Assembly: GCA_050331575.1 (NCBI GenBank)
Contig: JBHJGS010000044.1
Location: 28,195 to 92,194 of the forward strand
DNA: 64,000 bases
Direction: 5' to 3'
Source of the DNA: JBHJGS01 sp050331575
GTDB taxonomy: Bacteria; Pseudomonadota; Alphaproteobacteria; Sphingomonadales; Rhodothalassiaceae
Shown one piece after another: positions 1-8,459 of this stretch (position 1 is the first letter of the stretch; the number at the start of each line of letters is the position of its first letter). A model generated the notes under the pieces. The model was not told where the DNA came from. It searched no databases and saw nothing but the letters and a program-made list of their open reading frames with translations. Both the position numbers and the translations under genes were made by a program.

Positions 1-20
1 TTTGATCGGAAAAGGCTTTA
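1..20 (-). repeat. Partial copy of dispersed TAGAGCC-type repeat
   Basis: Read on the minus strand, the first 20 bases are TAAAGCCTTTTCCGATCAAA. They match the repeat at 54230-54249 (TAGAGCCTTGTCCGATCAAA) at 18 of 20 positions. The copy is cut by the window edge. Bases 21-176 show no gene I can support. Confidence 0.55.
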
Positions 21-176
21 GCGCCGATGATTTTTCTTCTTTCCGTCGTGGCGGTCTGTCAGCACCGCGCGCGCTTGTCCGTCCCCTGACGGAGGCAGGA
101 GAGCGGACACGCCCGGCGGCCCAGTCCAGCTCACGCCCACAAGCCATGGGCCGCCCGAAGGCGACCCATCGATCAC

Positions 177-194
177 TGCCCAAAGGGTTGGGCA
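177..194 (-). terminator. Hairpin just after the EF-hand/PRC gene
   Basis: TGCCCAA and TTGGGCA form a perfect 7-bp stem around a 4-base loop, two bases past the stop codon of the minus-strand gene at 197-1591. No T-run follows, so it is a terminator or mRNA 3'-end hairpin only by position. Confidence 0.4.
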
Positions 195-196
195 GA

Positions 197-1591
197 CTAT
201 TCGCCGCGGGCCAGGCGTTCGTAGCGGCCCTGGCGGTAGGTATCGCGCTGCTTCAGCTGATTTTCCGTCATCTGGGTCATCAGCACGCCGTCGCGCATGG
301 CCAGTTCGCTGACCGGGATGAGCACCTTCTTCTCGCCGAAGCCGAGCACGCCGCCCATGCCGACAACCGCAAAGACGCTGTCATCTTCAGGGTCGGCGAC
401 GATTTCCTCGATGTCGCCGATCTCGTCTTCGGTGCTCATCGAAAAGAGCGACTCGCCGACCAGATCGTCCGGTGCCCAGTCCTGATCACTTTCGGCCAGG
501 CGGATCACCCGGGTCTCCCCGTCCTGCTGCCTGCCGGTTTGCGCCTGACGCGTACGCTGACGCTCCTGTTCGGCCTGCTGGCGGTCCGCGCGTTGCTCGG
601 TCTGCTGCTGCTCGCGGTCGCGCTGCTGGCGGTCCATTTGGTCCCGGTCACGGTCGCGATCGGTCTGGGCCATCTGCGTGCGCTCACGCTGATCCTGGCC
701 GGCCTGCTCAACATCGACGTCGGGCTTGGCCTGTTTGACCTTCACGTCCGGATCCGCCTGGGTCACCTGGACCTGCGGCTTGGCCGCGTCGACCTCGACA
801 TTCGGCTTGGCCTGCTGCACCGTCACGTCGGGCTGCGCCTGATCCACCTTCACCTTCGGCTCGGCGGTCTGGACATCGACATCGGGCCTGGCCTGCTTGA
901 CCTTCACATCCGGCGCGGGCTGGTCGACCTCGACCTCCGGCGAGCGCTGCTGGACGTCGACGTCCGGCGCCTGCGGCCGCACGGTCACGGTTGGATCCTT
1001 CTGGTCGACGACGACCTTGGGCTCCTTCTCATCGACCTGGACTTGGGCCTGGCGCTGCTGGACCTGAACGTCCGGCGCTTCCCGATCGACCTGAACGCGC
1101 GGAGACTTCTGCTCCACATCAATCTCGGTCTCGCGGTCACCGGTCCGGCGCTCGCGGGTCTGGTCCTGAGTCCGGTCCTGCGACTGGCCCTGGCGCTGCA
1201 TCTGGCCCTGGCGGTCTTCCGTATCGGCCTGGGCGGTGCGCGCCGGCGCGATCATGACGAATTCCCGCTCCATCAGAATATCGTCATTATCCTGATCAGC
1301 CTTGGTGAAGCGCTCTTCGGGATTCTTGATCTCGATATTCGCCTTTTTCAGACATTCCTGCATTTCCTCCAGCGTTACCTCGCCATTATTGTCGGCGTCC
1401 AGACGCTGAAACATCTGACGCAGCTCCGCGCGCTGCGCGCCCCGCTTGTCTTCAGGCCAGCACATCGCTTGGCTTTGCTTGGCGGCCTGTTGCTGGCCGG
1501 AGCGGGATTTGGACTGCTGGTCGGTCTGGTCGGCGGCCGCCAGGCCGACGGTCAGTGCGATGGCCGCACTGGAGATCGTCGTGAAAACCAT
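197..1591 (-). CDS. Exported EF-hand / PRC-barrel protein with 9-residue repeats
   Basis: 464 residues. Residues 1-20 form a signal peptide (MVFTTISSAAIALTVGLAAA). One canonical EF-hand loop lies near residues 65-76 (DADNNGEVTLEE); a second, poorer one lies near 99-110 (DQDNDDILMERE). Residues 164-298 are fifteen copies of a nine-residue unit P-x-V-x-V-x-x-x-x. A Gln/Arg/Asp-rich low-complexity stretch follows. Residues about 362-450 resemble a PRC-barrel (DLVGESLFS, EIGDIEEIV, VLIPVSEL). The start is supported by GGAAGG upstream of ATG at 1591. The likely site is the periplasm or cell surface, possibly as a calcium-responsive protein. The domain combination is seen in the sequence; the role is inference. 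PRC-barrel proteins with EF hands occur in alphaproteobacterial envelopes, but I know of no assigned function. Confidence 0.85.
   Translation of the reverse strand: MVFTTISSAAIALTVGLAAADQTDQQSKSRSGQQQAAKQSQAMCWPEDKRGAQRAELRQMFQRLDADNNGEVTLEEMQECLKKANIEIKNPEERFTKADQDNDDILMEREFVMIAPARTAQADTEDRQGQMQRQGQSQDRTQDQTRERRTGDRETEIDVEQKSPRVQVDREAPDVQVQQRQAQVQVDEKEPKVVVDQKDPTVTVRPQAPDVDVQQRSPEVEVDQPAPDVKVKQARPDVDVQTAEPKVKVDQAQPDVTVQQAKPNVEVDAAKPQVQVTQADPDVKVKQAKPDVDVEQAGQDQRERTQMAQTDRDRDRDQMDRQQRDREQQQTEQRADRQQAEQERQRTRQAQTGRQQDGETRVIRLAESDQDWAPDDLVGESLFSMSTEDEIGDIEEIVADPEDDSVFAVVGMGGVLGFGEKKVLIPVSELAMRDGVLMTQMTENQLKQRDTYRQGRYERLARGE
698..1102 (-). repeat. Fifteen 27-bp in-frame repeats
   Basis: This stretch encodes units such as PDVDVQQRS, PEVEVDQPA, PDVKVKQAR and PKVKVDQAQ without a break. 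Proline at position 1 (one unit has alanine) and valine at positions 3 and 5 are constant; the other positions are mostly charged or Gln. The alternating V-x-V pattern suggests short beta strands. DNA-level divergence between units is clear, so the array is old rather than freshly expanded. Confidence 0.9.
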
Positions 1592-1718
1592 GTCTGCCTT
1601 CCTTTCAAATTAAGTCAACACGCCCTCTCAACGGAGATAGCGATTAACTGTTCCGCAAGGATCGCGCTGGAAGGGTGCGCTGCGCGGGCGCTCAGACGCT
1701 GGCCGGACCGGGGGGAGA

Positions 1719-2762
1719 ATGAGCGAGACAGCGCACAAAACCGAGGCCTTAGCGCCCCGCCATGTCGGACTGATCGCCCTGGGCAGTATCGGCCGCCGGC
1801 ACCTTCAAAATCTCTCAGCCGCTTTCCCCGATTGCGCCATCACCCTGGTGCGCCGGCCGGATAGCGCCGCACCGGAGCAAGCCCTGCCGCCGGAAGTGCG
1901 TCTGCTCACCGATCCAGCCGAAGCGGTGTCGGCGGGATTGGACGCGCTGTTCATCTGCTCGCCTGCCCCGCAGCATCTGCAGGCCGCGCGGTTGGCCGTC
2001 GACCATGGCGTGGACCTGTTCATCGAAAAGCCAATCGCGGCGTCGTCTGAGCGTGTCGCAGAGATGCTCGCGGCGGCCGACGCGGCCGGTGTCATCGTCG
2101 CAACCGGCTATGTCCTGCGCCATTACCCCGTGATTGCGCGGCTGCGCACCCATGTGTTGGCCGACCGCTTTCAGCCGATCTATTCTGCGCGCTTCAGTGT
2201 CGGCCAATATCTGCCGACCTGGCGGCCTGGCCGACACTATCCGCACACTGTCTCAGCGCAGCGTGCGCTGGGTGGCGGCGCCTTGTTGGAACTGAGCCAC
2301 GAATTGGATCTGGCGAACTGGTTGTTGGGCCCGTTTGAAAGCGTAGCGGGCCATGTCGCCAAACTCTCCGACCTTGAGATCGACGTGGAAGATTGCGTCG
2401 ATGCCATCCTTGTTCGGCCCGATGGCGCGTCCGTGACCGTGCATCTGGATTTCCTCCAGCCGGTGGCGCAGCGCCAGATCGAAATCCTCGGCCGCGGCGG
2501 CAAGCTGACGGCGGATCTCACCAAGCATCACCTGCTTGTGCAGGATCGCCAGGGCCATACGATCGAAGACAGCATCTTCGCGGCACCGGAGCGCAATGAC
2601 ATGTATCTGGCCCAGCAGACCGCCTTCTTTCAGTGCCTACGGACCCGCACCCAGCCCGTGTCCAACGGCTGGAGCGCGCTGAACACTCTGTATTTGGCCG
2701 AAGCAATCGCCCGGGCCGCCGCCACAGGGCGCCAAATCCGTCCAGACAGGACCGATCGATGA
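1719..2762 (+). CDS. Gfo/Idh/MocA-family oxidoreductase (PtmF-like)
   Basis: 347 residues. The N-terminal Rossmann fold carries IALGSIGRRHLQNL near residue 20, and the family's EKPIA motif is near residue 104. The C-terminal half is the usual alpha/beta substrate domain. SD-like GGGGGAGA precedes ATG at 1719. The stop overlaps the next start (ATGA at 2759-2762), so it is probably translationally coupled to a CMP-sugar synthetase and a PtmA-like SDR. In Campylobacter jejuni the equivalent trio (ptmF, legF, ptmA) feeds legionaminic acid synthesis; PtmF and PtmA are implicated in glucosamine-phosphate supply. That assignment here rests on context. The family alone would allow many sugar dehydrogenase roles. 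Confidence 0.8.
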   Translation: MSETAHKTEALAPRHVGLIALGSIGRRHLQNLSAAFPDCAITLVRRPDSAAPEQALPPEVRLLTDPAEAVSAGLDALFICSPAPQHLQAARLAVDHGVDLFIEKPIAASSERVAEMLAAADAAGVIVATGYVLRHYPVIARLRTHVLADRFQPIYSARFSVGQYLPTWRPGRHYPHTVSAQRALGGGALLELSHELDLANWLLGPFESVAGHVAKLSDLEIDVEDCVDAILVRPDGASVTVHLDFLQPVAQRQIEILGRGGKLTADLTKHHLLVQDRQGHTIEDSIFAAPERNDMYLAQQTAFFQCLRTRTQPVSNGWSALNTLYLAEAIARAAATGRQIRPDRTDR

Positions 2763-3448
2763 GCAGAACCGTCGCTTTCGTCTTCGCTCGCGGCCAGTCC
2801 AAAGGCATCGCGCGCAAAAATCTTCAGCCCGTCGGCGGAATCCCGCTGATCGCCCATTCCATCCGCCTGGCCAGAGCCTGCGAGCGCATCGACACGGTGG
2901 TGGTGTCGACCGATGATGACGAGATTGCCGCTGTCGCCCAGGCCGAAGGGGCTGCGGTGCCGTTTCGTCGCCCGGACGACCTGGCCACCGATACCGCACC
3001 GGAATGGTTGGCCTGGCAGCATGCGGTAACGGCTACTCAGGCCGCACTCGGCGCGTTTGATATCTTCTTGTCGTTGCCGCCCACCGCACCCTTGCGCGCT
3101 ATGCAAGACGTCGAAGCGGTGCTGGATGCCCTGCCTGGCTGTGATCTGGTGCTGACCGGGCAGGCCGCGCGGCGGCATCCCGCCTTCAACATGGTCGAGC
3201 GCGATGACACCGGGTTGGTGACGCTGGCATCGCCGCGCCCGGGCATTACACGCCGGCAGGATGCGCCGCCGCTCTTTGATCTGACCACCGTGGCCTACGC
3301 CACACGCCCCGCCTTCGTGATGGCAAGCACCGGCCCCTGGCAGGGGCGTGTGCGCTTGGTCGAGATACCGGAAGAGCGTGCCATCGACATCGACACGCCG
3401 CTGGATCTGGTTATCGCCAACGCGGTTTGGGAGCAGTATCATGCTTGA
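2759..3448 (+). CDS. legF: CMP-nonulosonate cytidylyltransferase (LegF/NeuA family)
   Basis: 229 residues. The N-terminus VAFVFARGQSKGIARKNL is the nucleotide-binding signature of acylneuraminate cytidylyltransferases (A-R-x-x-S-K-x-x-x-x-K-N). It is followed by the typical IALI-type segment, here PLIAHSIRLA, and by STDDDEIAAVA. The enzyme activates a nonulosonic acid with CTP, giving CMP-sugar for glycosyltransferases. The start at 2759 overlaps the previous stop by four bases; a longer upstream reading would run into the oxidoreductase gene. CMP-legionaminate rather than CMP-sialate or CMP-pseudaminate is inferred from LegB, LegC, LegG and PtmE relatives nearby. Confidence 0.85.
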   Translation: MSRTVAFVFARGQSKGIARKNLQPVGGIPLIAHSIRLARACERIDTVVVSTDDDEIAAVAQAEGAAVPFRRPDDLATDTAPEWLAWQHAVTATQAALGAFDIFLSLPPTAPLRAMQDVEAVLDALPGCDLVLTGQAARRHPAFNMVERDDTGLVTLASPRPGITRRQDAPPLFDLTTVAYATRPAFVMASTGPWQGRVRLVEIPEERAIDIDTPLDLVIANAVWEQYHA

Positions 3449-4163
3449 GGGGCGCACGATCTTGGTCATCGGCAGCGGCGGCACGCTGGGATCTGCCTTG
3501 GCAGCAGAGGTGGAACAGGTCGGCGGCTGTGCGGTTCGTGCCGATGTGCAGCCGCAGGACGAAACCTGGTTGAGCCTGGACATCACCGAGCCCGCCAGCG
3601 TGATGGCCGCAGTGGCGGCGTTGGAACAGCGGCCCGGCGGCCTGGATGGCGTGGTCAATTGCGCCTATCCGCGGTCACCGAATTACGGGCGGGCGTTGTT
3701 CCAGGTGGCATATGAGGATTTCTGCCTGCATCAGGCCATGCACCTGGGCGGCGCATTCTTGATTGCTCAGAAATTCTCTGAACTGTTCCAGCGCCAAGGC
3801 CGCGGTTGCGTGATCAATCTAGCCTCCATCTACGGCGTGGTGGCCCCGCGCTTTGGGCTTTATGAGGGCACCGACATGACCATGCCGGTGGAATATGCCG
3901 CCGCCAAGGCCGGCATCGTGCACCTGACGCGCTATTTCGCCACATCGCTGGCGGGCAGCGGCGTGCGGGTGAATTGCGTGTCTTTTGGCGGGATCCGCGC
4001 CGGCCAGCCGGAGCGCTTTCTAACCCGCTACCGCGCGGAATGCCTGAATAAGGGAATGTTGGACGCTGCCGACGTGATCGGCACCATTCTATTCCTGCTG
4101 TCTGACCGGGCGCAGATGATCAACGGCCAGAACATCATTGTCGATGATGGCTTCACCCTGTAG
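3441..4163 (+). CDS. ptmA: SDR-family oxidoreductase (PtmA-like)
   Basis: 240 residues. The dinucleotide motif is GSGGTLGSALA at residues about 11-21. The catalytic segment is INLASIYG, then YAAAK near residue 154. Start ATG at 3441 overlaps the end of the cytidylyltransferase gene by eight bases, which makes it the third gene of one transcript. The stretch between the catalytic Ser and Tyr is long (APRFGLYEGTDMTMPVE), as in PtmA-type flagellin-modification SDRs. It probably acts with the PtmF-like protein early in nonulosonate precursor supply. The symbol rests on family plus synteny. Confidence 0.8.
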   Translation: MLEGRTILVIGSGGTLGSALAAEVEQVGGCAVRADVQPQDETWLSLDITEPASVMAAVAALEQRPGGLDGVVNCAYPRSPNYGRALFQVAYEDFCLHQAMHLGGAFLIAQKFSELFQRQGRGCVINLASIYGVVAPRFGLYEGTDMTMPVEYAAAKAGIVHLTRYFATSLAGSGVRVNCVSFGGIRAGQPERFLTRYRAECLNKGMLDAADVIGTILFLLSDRAQMINGQNIIVDDGFTL

Positions 4164-4208
4164 GTCCTGGTCAGCGGAACTTTTCCGACACTGACCCATT
4201 TCGGACGG

Positions 4209-4931
4209 ATGGATTCTCACGGCATGAAGCGTCTGAGCAGCAACCCGGAAATCAGCGTGCAGCCGGACGGCAAGCGCCTTTACGGCGGCTATACCCTTGC
4301 CGAAGAGGTCTGGCATATCGCCACGCACGGTGCCGGCGCGCTGTTCGGCATTGTCGCTCTGGTGTTGATGCTGATTAAAGCGGTGCGCGCCGATGACGCG
4401 GCGATGATCGCGGCGGTGTCGGTCTACGGGGCCAGCATCATCCTCGTGTTCGCCGCCTCAACCCTGTATCATTCCACCTTCGCGGTCCCGTTCCGCCGGG
4501 TGTTCGAACTGATCGATCATCTGGCGATCTACATCAAGATCGCCGGCACCTACACGCCGTTCGCGCTTTTGGTTCTCCCGGTCAGCTTTGGCATGCCGCT
4601 CTTGTGGGTGATCTGGGCTTTGGCGGTGGCCGGGATCGGATTGAAGCTCGGGGCTTTCCTGCTGCGCAAGGAAAACAAGCTGGCCGGCTGGTCGCTGGGC
4701 TTTTATCTGGCCATGGGCTGGACCGTGCTGTTCGTCGCCGGCCGCCTGTTCGACCTGATGCCGGGGGCGGCCTTTGCCTGGATGGTCGCCGGCGGCATCT
4801 GCTACACCTTGGGCGCGCTGGTCTATGGGCTGAAATTGTTCCGGTACTCCCACACGGTCTGGCACTTCTTCGTGCTCGCCGGCAGCGTCTGCCATTTCAT
4901 CACCGTCTATGTGTTTGTGCTCGCGCGGTGA
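4209..4931 (+). CDS. Hemolysin III / TrhA family membrane protein
   Basis: 240 residues with about seven hydrophobic helices and the family's histidine motifs: EEVWHIATHGAGALFG near residue 35, STLYHS near residue 84, and HTVWHFFVLAGSVCHF at the end. These proteins are inner-membrane members of the progestin/adipoQ-receptor superfamily. A second ATG lies five codons downstream. The gene interrupts the nonulosonate genes and is coupled to the Nudix gene through a GTGA overlap, so the pair looks like an unrelated insertion into the cluster. The historical hemolysin name should not be read as proof of toxicity. Confidence 0.88.
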   Translation: MDSHGMKRLSSNPEISVQPDGKRLYGGYTLAEEVWHIATHGAGALFGIVALVLMLIKAVRADDAAMIAAVSVYGASIILVFAASTLYHSTFAVPFRRVFELIDHLAIYIKIAGTYTPFALLVLPVSFGMPLLWVIWALAVAGIGLKLGAFLLRKENKLAGWSLGFYLAMGWTVLFVAGRLFDLMPGAAFAWMVAGGICYTLGALVYGLKLFRYSHTVWHFFVLAGSVCHFITVYVFVLAR

Positions 4932-5518
4932 CTGAGCGGCCCGAAGATGCCCATGTTGAGGTGGCATCGGTACACGATTTCGGCTTTTTCCGCGTCGAGC
5001 GAAGCCACGTGCGCCATCAGCTGTATGACGGCGGGCTGAGCGACTCGCATGCCCGCCAATTGGTGCGCAAGCGCGATTTCGCGGCTGTCTTGCTGACCGA
5101 CTCCGAACGGCAATGCCTGTGGCTGGTCGAACAATTCCGTGCCTGCGCCTGGCTGAAGGCGCCGGAGCATGGATGGCTTGCCGAACTGGTCGCCGGCACC
5201 ATCGAAGACGGCGAAACGCCGGATGCTGCGGCGCGGCGGGAGACGCTTGAAGAAACCGGCGTCGCGCCGGCGCAGCTGCAGCCGCTGGGCTGGTTCTTCC
5301 TGTCGCCGGGCTATACCGACGAACGCTGCTATCTGTTTTGCGCGGAAATCGGCGGGCAATCCCCTGCCGCCCGGGCCGGCGCCGCGGACGAGGATGAGGA
5401 TATCCGGCCGGTGGCTTTGACCTATAGCGAGATCGATGCGGCCTTGGCCGACGGTCGCATCGTCGACGCGAAAACGCTTTATGCGCTGGCGCTGTGGCGC
5501 TTGAACAACCCGCGTTAA
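4928..5518 (+). CDS. Nudix hydrolase, ADP-ribose pyrophosphatase-like
   Basis: 196 residues from a GTG start at 4928 that shares four bases with the preceding stop. The Nudix box starts at GTIEDGE and ends RRETLEETGV, close to G-x5-E-x7-R-E-U-x-E-E-x-G-U. The U position after RE is Thr instead of an aliphatic residue. Upstream, HQLYDGGLSD and KRDFAAVLLTD resemble the NudF/AdpP group that hydrolyses ADP-ribose or nucleotide sugars. Being beside nucleotide-sugar genes is suggestive, but the linked neighbour is the hemolysin III gene. Confidence 0.85.
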   Translation: MTERPEDAHVEVASVHDFGFFRVERSHVRHQLYDGGLSDSHARQLVRKRDFAAVLLTDSERQCLWLVEQFRACAWLKAPEHGWLAELVAGTIEDGETPDAAARRETLEETGVAPAQLQPLGWFFLSPGYTDERCYLFCAEIGGQSPAARAGAADEDEDIRPVALTYSEIDAALADGRIVDAKTLYALALWRLNNPR

Positions 5519-5573
5519 GGAAGCCGCAAGGATAAGCTGGCATGGCCTGATCATCGGGTCGGGGGTCAGCGCC

Positions 5574-6638
5574 ATGAACATACGAGCCATCGAATCCTTA
5601 ACCGTGTCGGAGGATGCGACCATCCTCCAGGCAATCCAATGCATCGACGCCGGCGCGATGCAGATTGCCATGGTCGTGGATGCCGAGCGTTGCTTTGTCG
5701 GCATCGTCACTGACGGCGATGTGCGCCGGGCAATCTTGCGCGGCCAAAGCCTGGAGGCGCCGGTCAGCAGCATCACCAATCGCACGCCCCGGGTTGCTCG
5801 TGACGGCACACCGCCAGAGGAATTGACCAATCTCTTGCGTGCGTATGGCGTGCTGCAGATCCCGCTGGTTGATGACAACGGCCGGCTGACCGGCCTGTTC
5901 AGCAGCTCCAATCTGGTGTTCATGGAAGATGCCGACGCCACCGTTGTGTTGATGGCCGGCGGGCTGGGCACGCGGCTGCGGCCGCTGACGCAGGATATGC
6001 CCAAACCGATGGTGCCGGTTGGCGGCAAGCCGATGCTGGAAACCATCGTGGATCGCTTCGCGGGCCAGGGATTCCGCGACATCGTCATATCGGTCAATTA
6101 TCTGGCTGATACCATTATCGATCATTTTCGAGATGGCCGGCGCTTTGGCGTGCGCATCTCTTATATCCGCGAAACCAAGCGGATGGGCACAGCCGGCAGC
6201 TTGCGCCTGTTACCGGAGCGGCCGAACCGACCGATCGTGATCATGAACAGCGACATCATGACGGCGGTGGACTTCCGCAAGATGCTGCAATTCCATCTGG
6301 ACCGCAACGCCACCGCAACGATGGCGGTGCTGAAACGCAGCTACCAGATCCCGTTCGGCGTGATCGAAACCGACGGCTACGCCATTCGCTCGGTCGTCGA
6401 AAAGCCGGAGCACACCTTTCTGATCAATGCCGGCATCTATGTGCTGAACCCGATTTGCCTGGAGATGATCCCCCAGGATACCTTCTTTGACATGCCGATG
6501 CTGTTCGACAAGCTGATTGCGGCCAATGCGCAGCCTGCCGCTTATCCGCTGCATGAATATTGGCGCGATGTTGGGCGCATCGACGATCTGCAGTCCGCCG
6601 AGGCAGAGTTCGACGCCTATTTCAGAGCCGCGGAGTAA
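5574..6638 (+). CDS. ptmE: CBS-pair nucleotidyltransferase (PtmE-like GlcN-1-P guanylyltransferase)
   Basis: 354 residues. Residues 1-115 form two CBS motifs (DATILQAIQCID, GIVTDGDVRRA, then IPLVDDNGRLTGLFSS). From about residue 122 runs a sugar-phosphate nucleotidyltransferase domain with the signature LMAGGLGTRLRPLT and the pyrophosphorylase lysine segment MPKPMVPVGGKPML. This CBS-NTase order is that of PtmE, which makes GDP-glucosamine for legionaminic acid. Its presence favours a GDP-sugar route for the LegB-LegG enzymes here. The gene starts 55 bases after the Nudix gene and ends 19 bases before the convergent acetyltransferase gene. Confidence 0.88.
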   Translation: MNIRAIESLTVSEDATILQAIQCIDAGAMQIAMVVDAERCFVGIVTDGDVRRAILRGQSLEAPVSSITNRTPRVARDGTPPEELTNLLRAYGVLQIPLVDDNGRLTGLFSSSNLVFMEDADATVVLMAGGLGTRLRPLTQDMPKPMVPVGGKPMLETIVDRFAGQGFRDIVISVNYLADTIIDHFRDGRRFGVRISYIRETKRMGTAGSLRLLPERPNRPIVIMNSDIMTAVDFRKMLQFHLDRNATATMAVLKRSYQIPFGVIETDGYAIRSVVEKPEHTFLINAGIYVLNPICLEMIPQDTFFDMPMLFDKLIAANAQPAAYPLHEYWRDVGRIDDLQSAEAEFDAYFRAAE

Positions 6639-6657
6639 GCCTGTCAGCCGGCCGGCT

Positions 6658-7287
6658 CTACCCGCGCCGCAACTGCTCGGACACATCTGCCCGAACCACC
6701 GCACCGGCCGGAACGACGGTGCCGGCACCGATGCGCACCCCCGGCAGAACCACCGCCCCAGCGCCAATAAACGCCCCAGCACCGACGAGCACTGAGCCGC
6801 AAAGGACGGCCCCGGGCGCGACATGAACATGCCCTTCGATCTTGCAATCATGATCAACACAGGCGCCGGTGTTGATAAGGCAGTTCGGGCCGATACTGCT
6901 CCCCGGCTGAATGATCGCACCCGCCATCAGTTGCACACCTTCCTCCAGCCAAACTTCCGCCGCGATAAACGCCCGCGGATGGACCAGCGCTGGAAAAACA
7001 TGGCCCTTGTCTCGAAGCGCTTCAAACAGCGTCTTGCGCCGATGTTCGCGTTTCGGGAGCTGGCCCAGCCCCATAAGAAGCACAGGGTAGCGCTCATTAT
7101 CCAGATCCGTGTCACAGCCTAAGCAGACGACACCGGGAGCCACGGCTTGCCCGACAGCCACGGCCGGATCGACCGCCCCGGCCAACGACCAGCCGGCCGC
7201 TTGTGCGGCGGCAGCGACGACGCGGGCATGGCCACCGCCCCCGATCAAAACCGCCGGCCGCTCAAGTCGGTTCGCGGGATCACTCAT
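6658..7287 (-). CDS. NeuD/LegH-type sugar O/N-acyltransferase
   Basis: 209 residues. The N-terminal Rossmann-like piece AVLIGGGGHARVVAAAA is followed by a left-handed beta-helix with many hexapeptides (GVQLMAGAIIQPGSSIG, GAFIGAGAVVLPGVRIGAG) and the catalytic-type histidine in NTGACVDHDC. In the legionaminic pathway such an enzyme N-acetylates the 4-amino sugar made by LegC. Start ATG at 7287 lies inside the end of legI (8-base overlap), so it is the second gene of a legI operon. Whether it is LegH or a NeuD-like O-acetyltransferase cannot be settled from sequence alone. Confidence 0.82.
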   Translation of the reverse strand: MSDPANRLERPAVLIGGGGHARVVAAAAQAAGWSLAGAVDPAVAVGQAVAPGVVCLGCDTDLDNERYPVLLMGLGQLPKREHRRKTLFEALRDKGHVFPALVHPRAFIAAEVWLEEGVQLMAGAIIQPGSSIGPNCLINTGACVDHDCKIEGHVHVAPGAVLCGSVLVGAGAFIGAGAVVLPGVRIGAGTVVPAGAVVRADVSEQLRRG

Positions 7288-8377
7288 CAATGGGCTCGTC
7301 CTCGACGAAATCCCTGGCCGCAGGCCGACCGATCAGGTCAAACATCCGGATCGGCGGTAACCCCCCTCCCGGCCGTTTTACCGTGAGATTGCTCTCGCTG
7401 AAGGCCTCGCCGCGTCGGATCGGTTTGGCGGCGACCACGCTTTTGCGCGCATCCAGGCGGGTGGCAATCTCCGCTTCCTGGGGATATTTTAGGCCGGATC
7501 CCAGGGCGGCTTCGACACGCCGCACACCGGCCACCATGGCCTTGAGGTCCGCCGGTTCCAAAGACGCGCGGTGATCCGGACCGGGCAGAGTTCGGTCCAA
7601 CGTAAAGTGCTTCTCCAGAACCTGCGCTCCGCGAGCGACGGCTGCCAAGGCCAGGTCGATCCCCTCGGAATGATCAGACAATCCAACCTTGACCCCAAAG
7701 GCGCTGGCAAGACTGTCCATGGCGCGCAAATTTAAACTTGATGCGGGAGCAGGATAGTCGCTCGTGCACTGCAGCAGCGTCACCTTTTGAGCCAACAGCC
7801 CACCGGTCTGTGCGTGCCGCAAAGCATCAAGGCGGCGTTGCGCGCTCGGCATACCTGTCTCGCCGGAAAAGCCAAAGGCGACAACGCTCAGCGCCTCTTC
7901 AATATCCGCCAGAGTCGCCATACCAGTTGATAAGATCAACTGGACGCCTTGGCGGGCAATCCATAGCAATAGCGGCGCATTGGTTAAATCGCCTGAGCCA
8001 ATCTTCACCTCGGTCAGGCCAAGGCCGTTGATCAGGAAATCGGCACTTTCTAGGTCGAAAGGCGTGCTCAGAAAGTCGATACCGCGGCGGGCACACTGCG
8101 CGCTTAGGTCCGAAAACACATCGCGCGACAGTTCCAACCGGCGGAGCATGTCTCGTTGCGGTTCCGTCGTGCCGGTGTTGCGTGTTTGGTAAGCCGCCTT
8201 CGGGGCCGCTGCCGTTACCAGGGCCGCACTGTTAAAAGTTTGAAATTTCACGCAATCTGCGCCAGCCTCAACAGCGACATCGATAAGCTTGGCTGCCAAA
8301 TCTGGGTCGCCATTATGGTTGACCCCGGCCTCGGCAATAAGTCGGCACCTGAGCGCCCCCCCCGCTGTGATCTTCAT
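7280..8377 (-). CDS. legI: N,N'-diacetyllegionaminate synthase (NeuB family)
   Basis: 365 residues. The N-terminal TIM barrel has LIAEAGVNHNGD, CVKFQTF, KIGSGDLTN, STGMAT, LLQCTSDYPAP and KHFTLD, all NeuB signatures. The C-terminal SAF/antifreeze-like domain begins near SVVAAKPIRRGEAF. It condenses a 6-deoxy-diacetamido sugar with phosphoenolpyruvate to the nine-carbon acid. The chosen ATG at 8377 has GGGGAAGAGG directly upstream; a longer reading would overlap the divergent PIG-L gene. The gene is divergent from the PIG-L gene, with 82 bases between starts. The substrate (legionaminic rather than sialic or pseudaminic) follows from the neighbouring LegB, LegC and LegG. Confidence 0.9.
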   Translation of the reverse strand: MKITAGGALRCRLIAEAGVNHNGDPDLAAKLIDVAVEAGADCVKFQTFNSAALVTAAAPKAAYQTRNTGTTEPQRDMLRRLELSRDVFSDLSAQCARRGIDFLSTPFDLESADFLINGLGLTEVKIGSGDLTNAPLLLWIARQGVQLILSTGMATLADIEEALSVVAFGFSGETGMPSAQRRLDALRHAQTGGLLAQKVTLLQCTSDYPAPASSLNLRAMDSLASAFGVKVGLSDHSEGIDLALAAVARGAQVLEKHFTLDRTLPGPDHRASLEPADLKAMVAGVRRVEAALGSGLKYPQEAEIATRLDARKSVVAAKPIRRGEAFSESNLTVKRPGGGLPPIRMFDLIGRPAARDFVEDEPIDE

Positions 8378-8459
8378 CCTCTTCCCCTTCAATCCCGCTG
8401 CTCCTAATCTTCTTGCGCTCAGAAACTGTCCATGTCGACTCCCGCAGAAAGGCCTGCTT

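Noticed and set aside
698..1102. 27-bp periodicity as a possible CRISPR array
   Set aside because: There are no spacers, the periodicity is continuous and in frame, and no cas gene is present.
1..1864. 620-codon open frame on the plus strand across the EF-hand/PRC gene
   Set aside because: It is antisense to a gene with signal peptide, EF-hand and ribosome binding site. Its product is a repetitive Leu/Asp/Arg string mirroring the 27-bp repeats.
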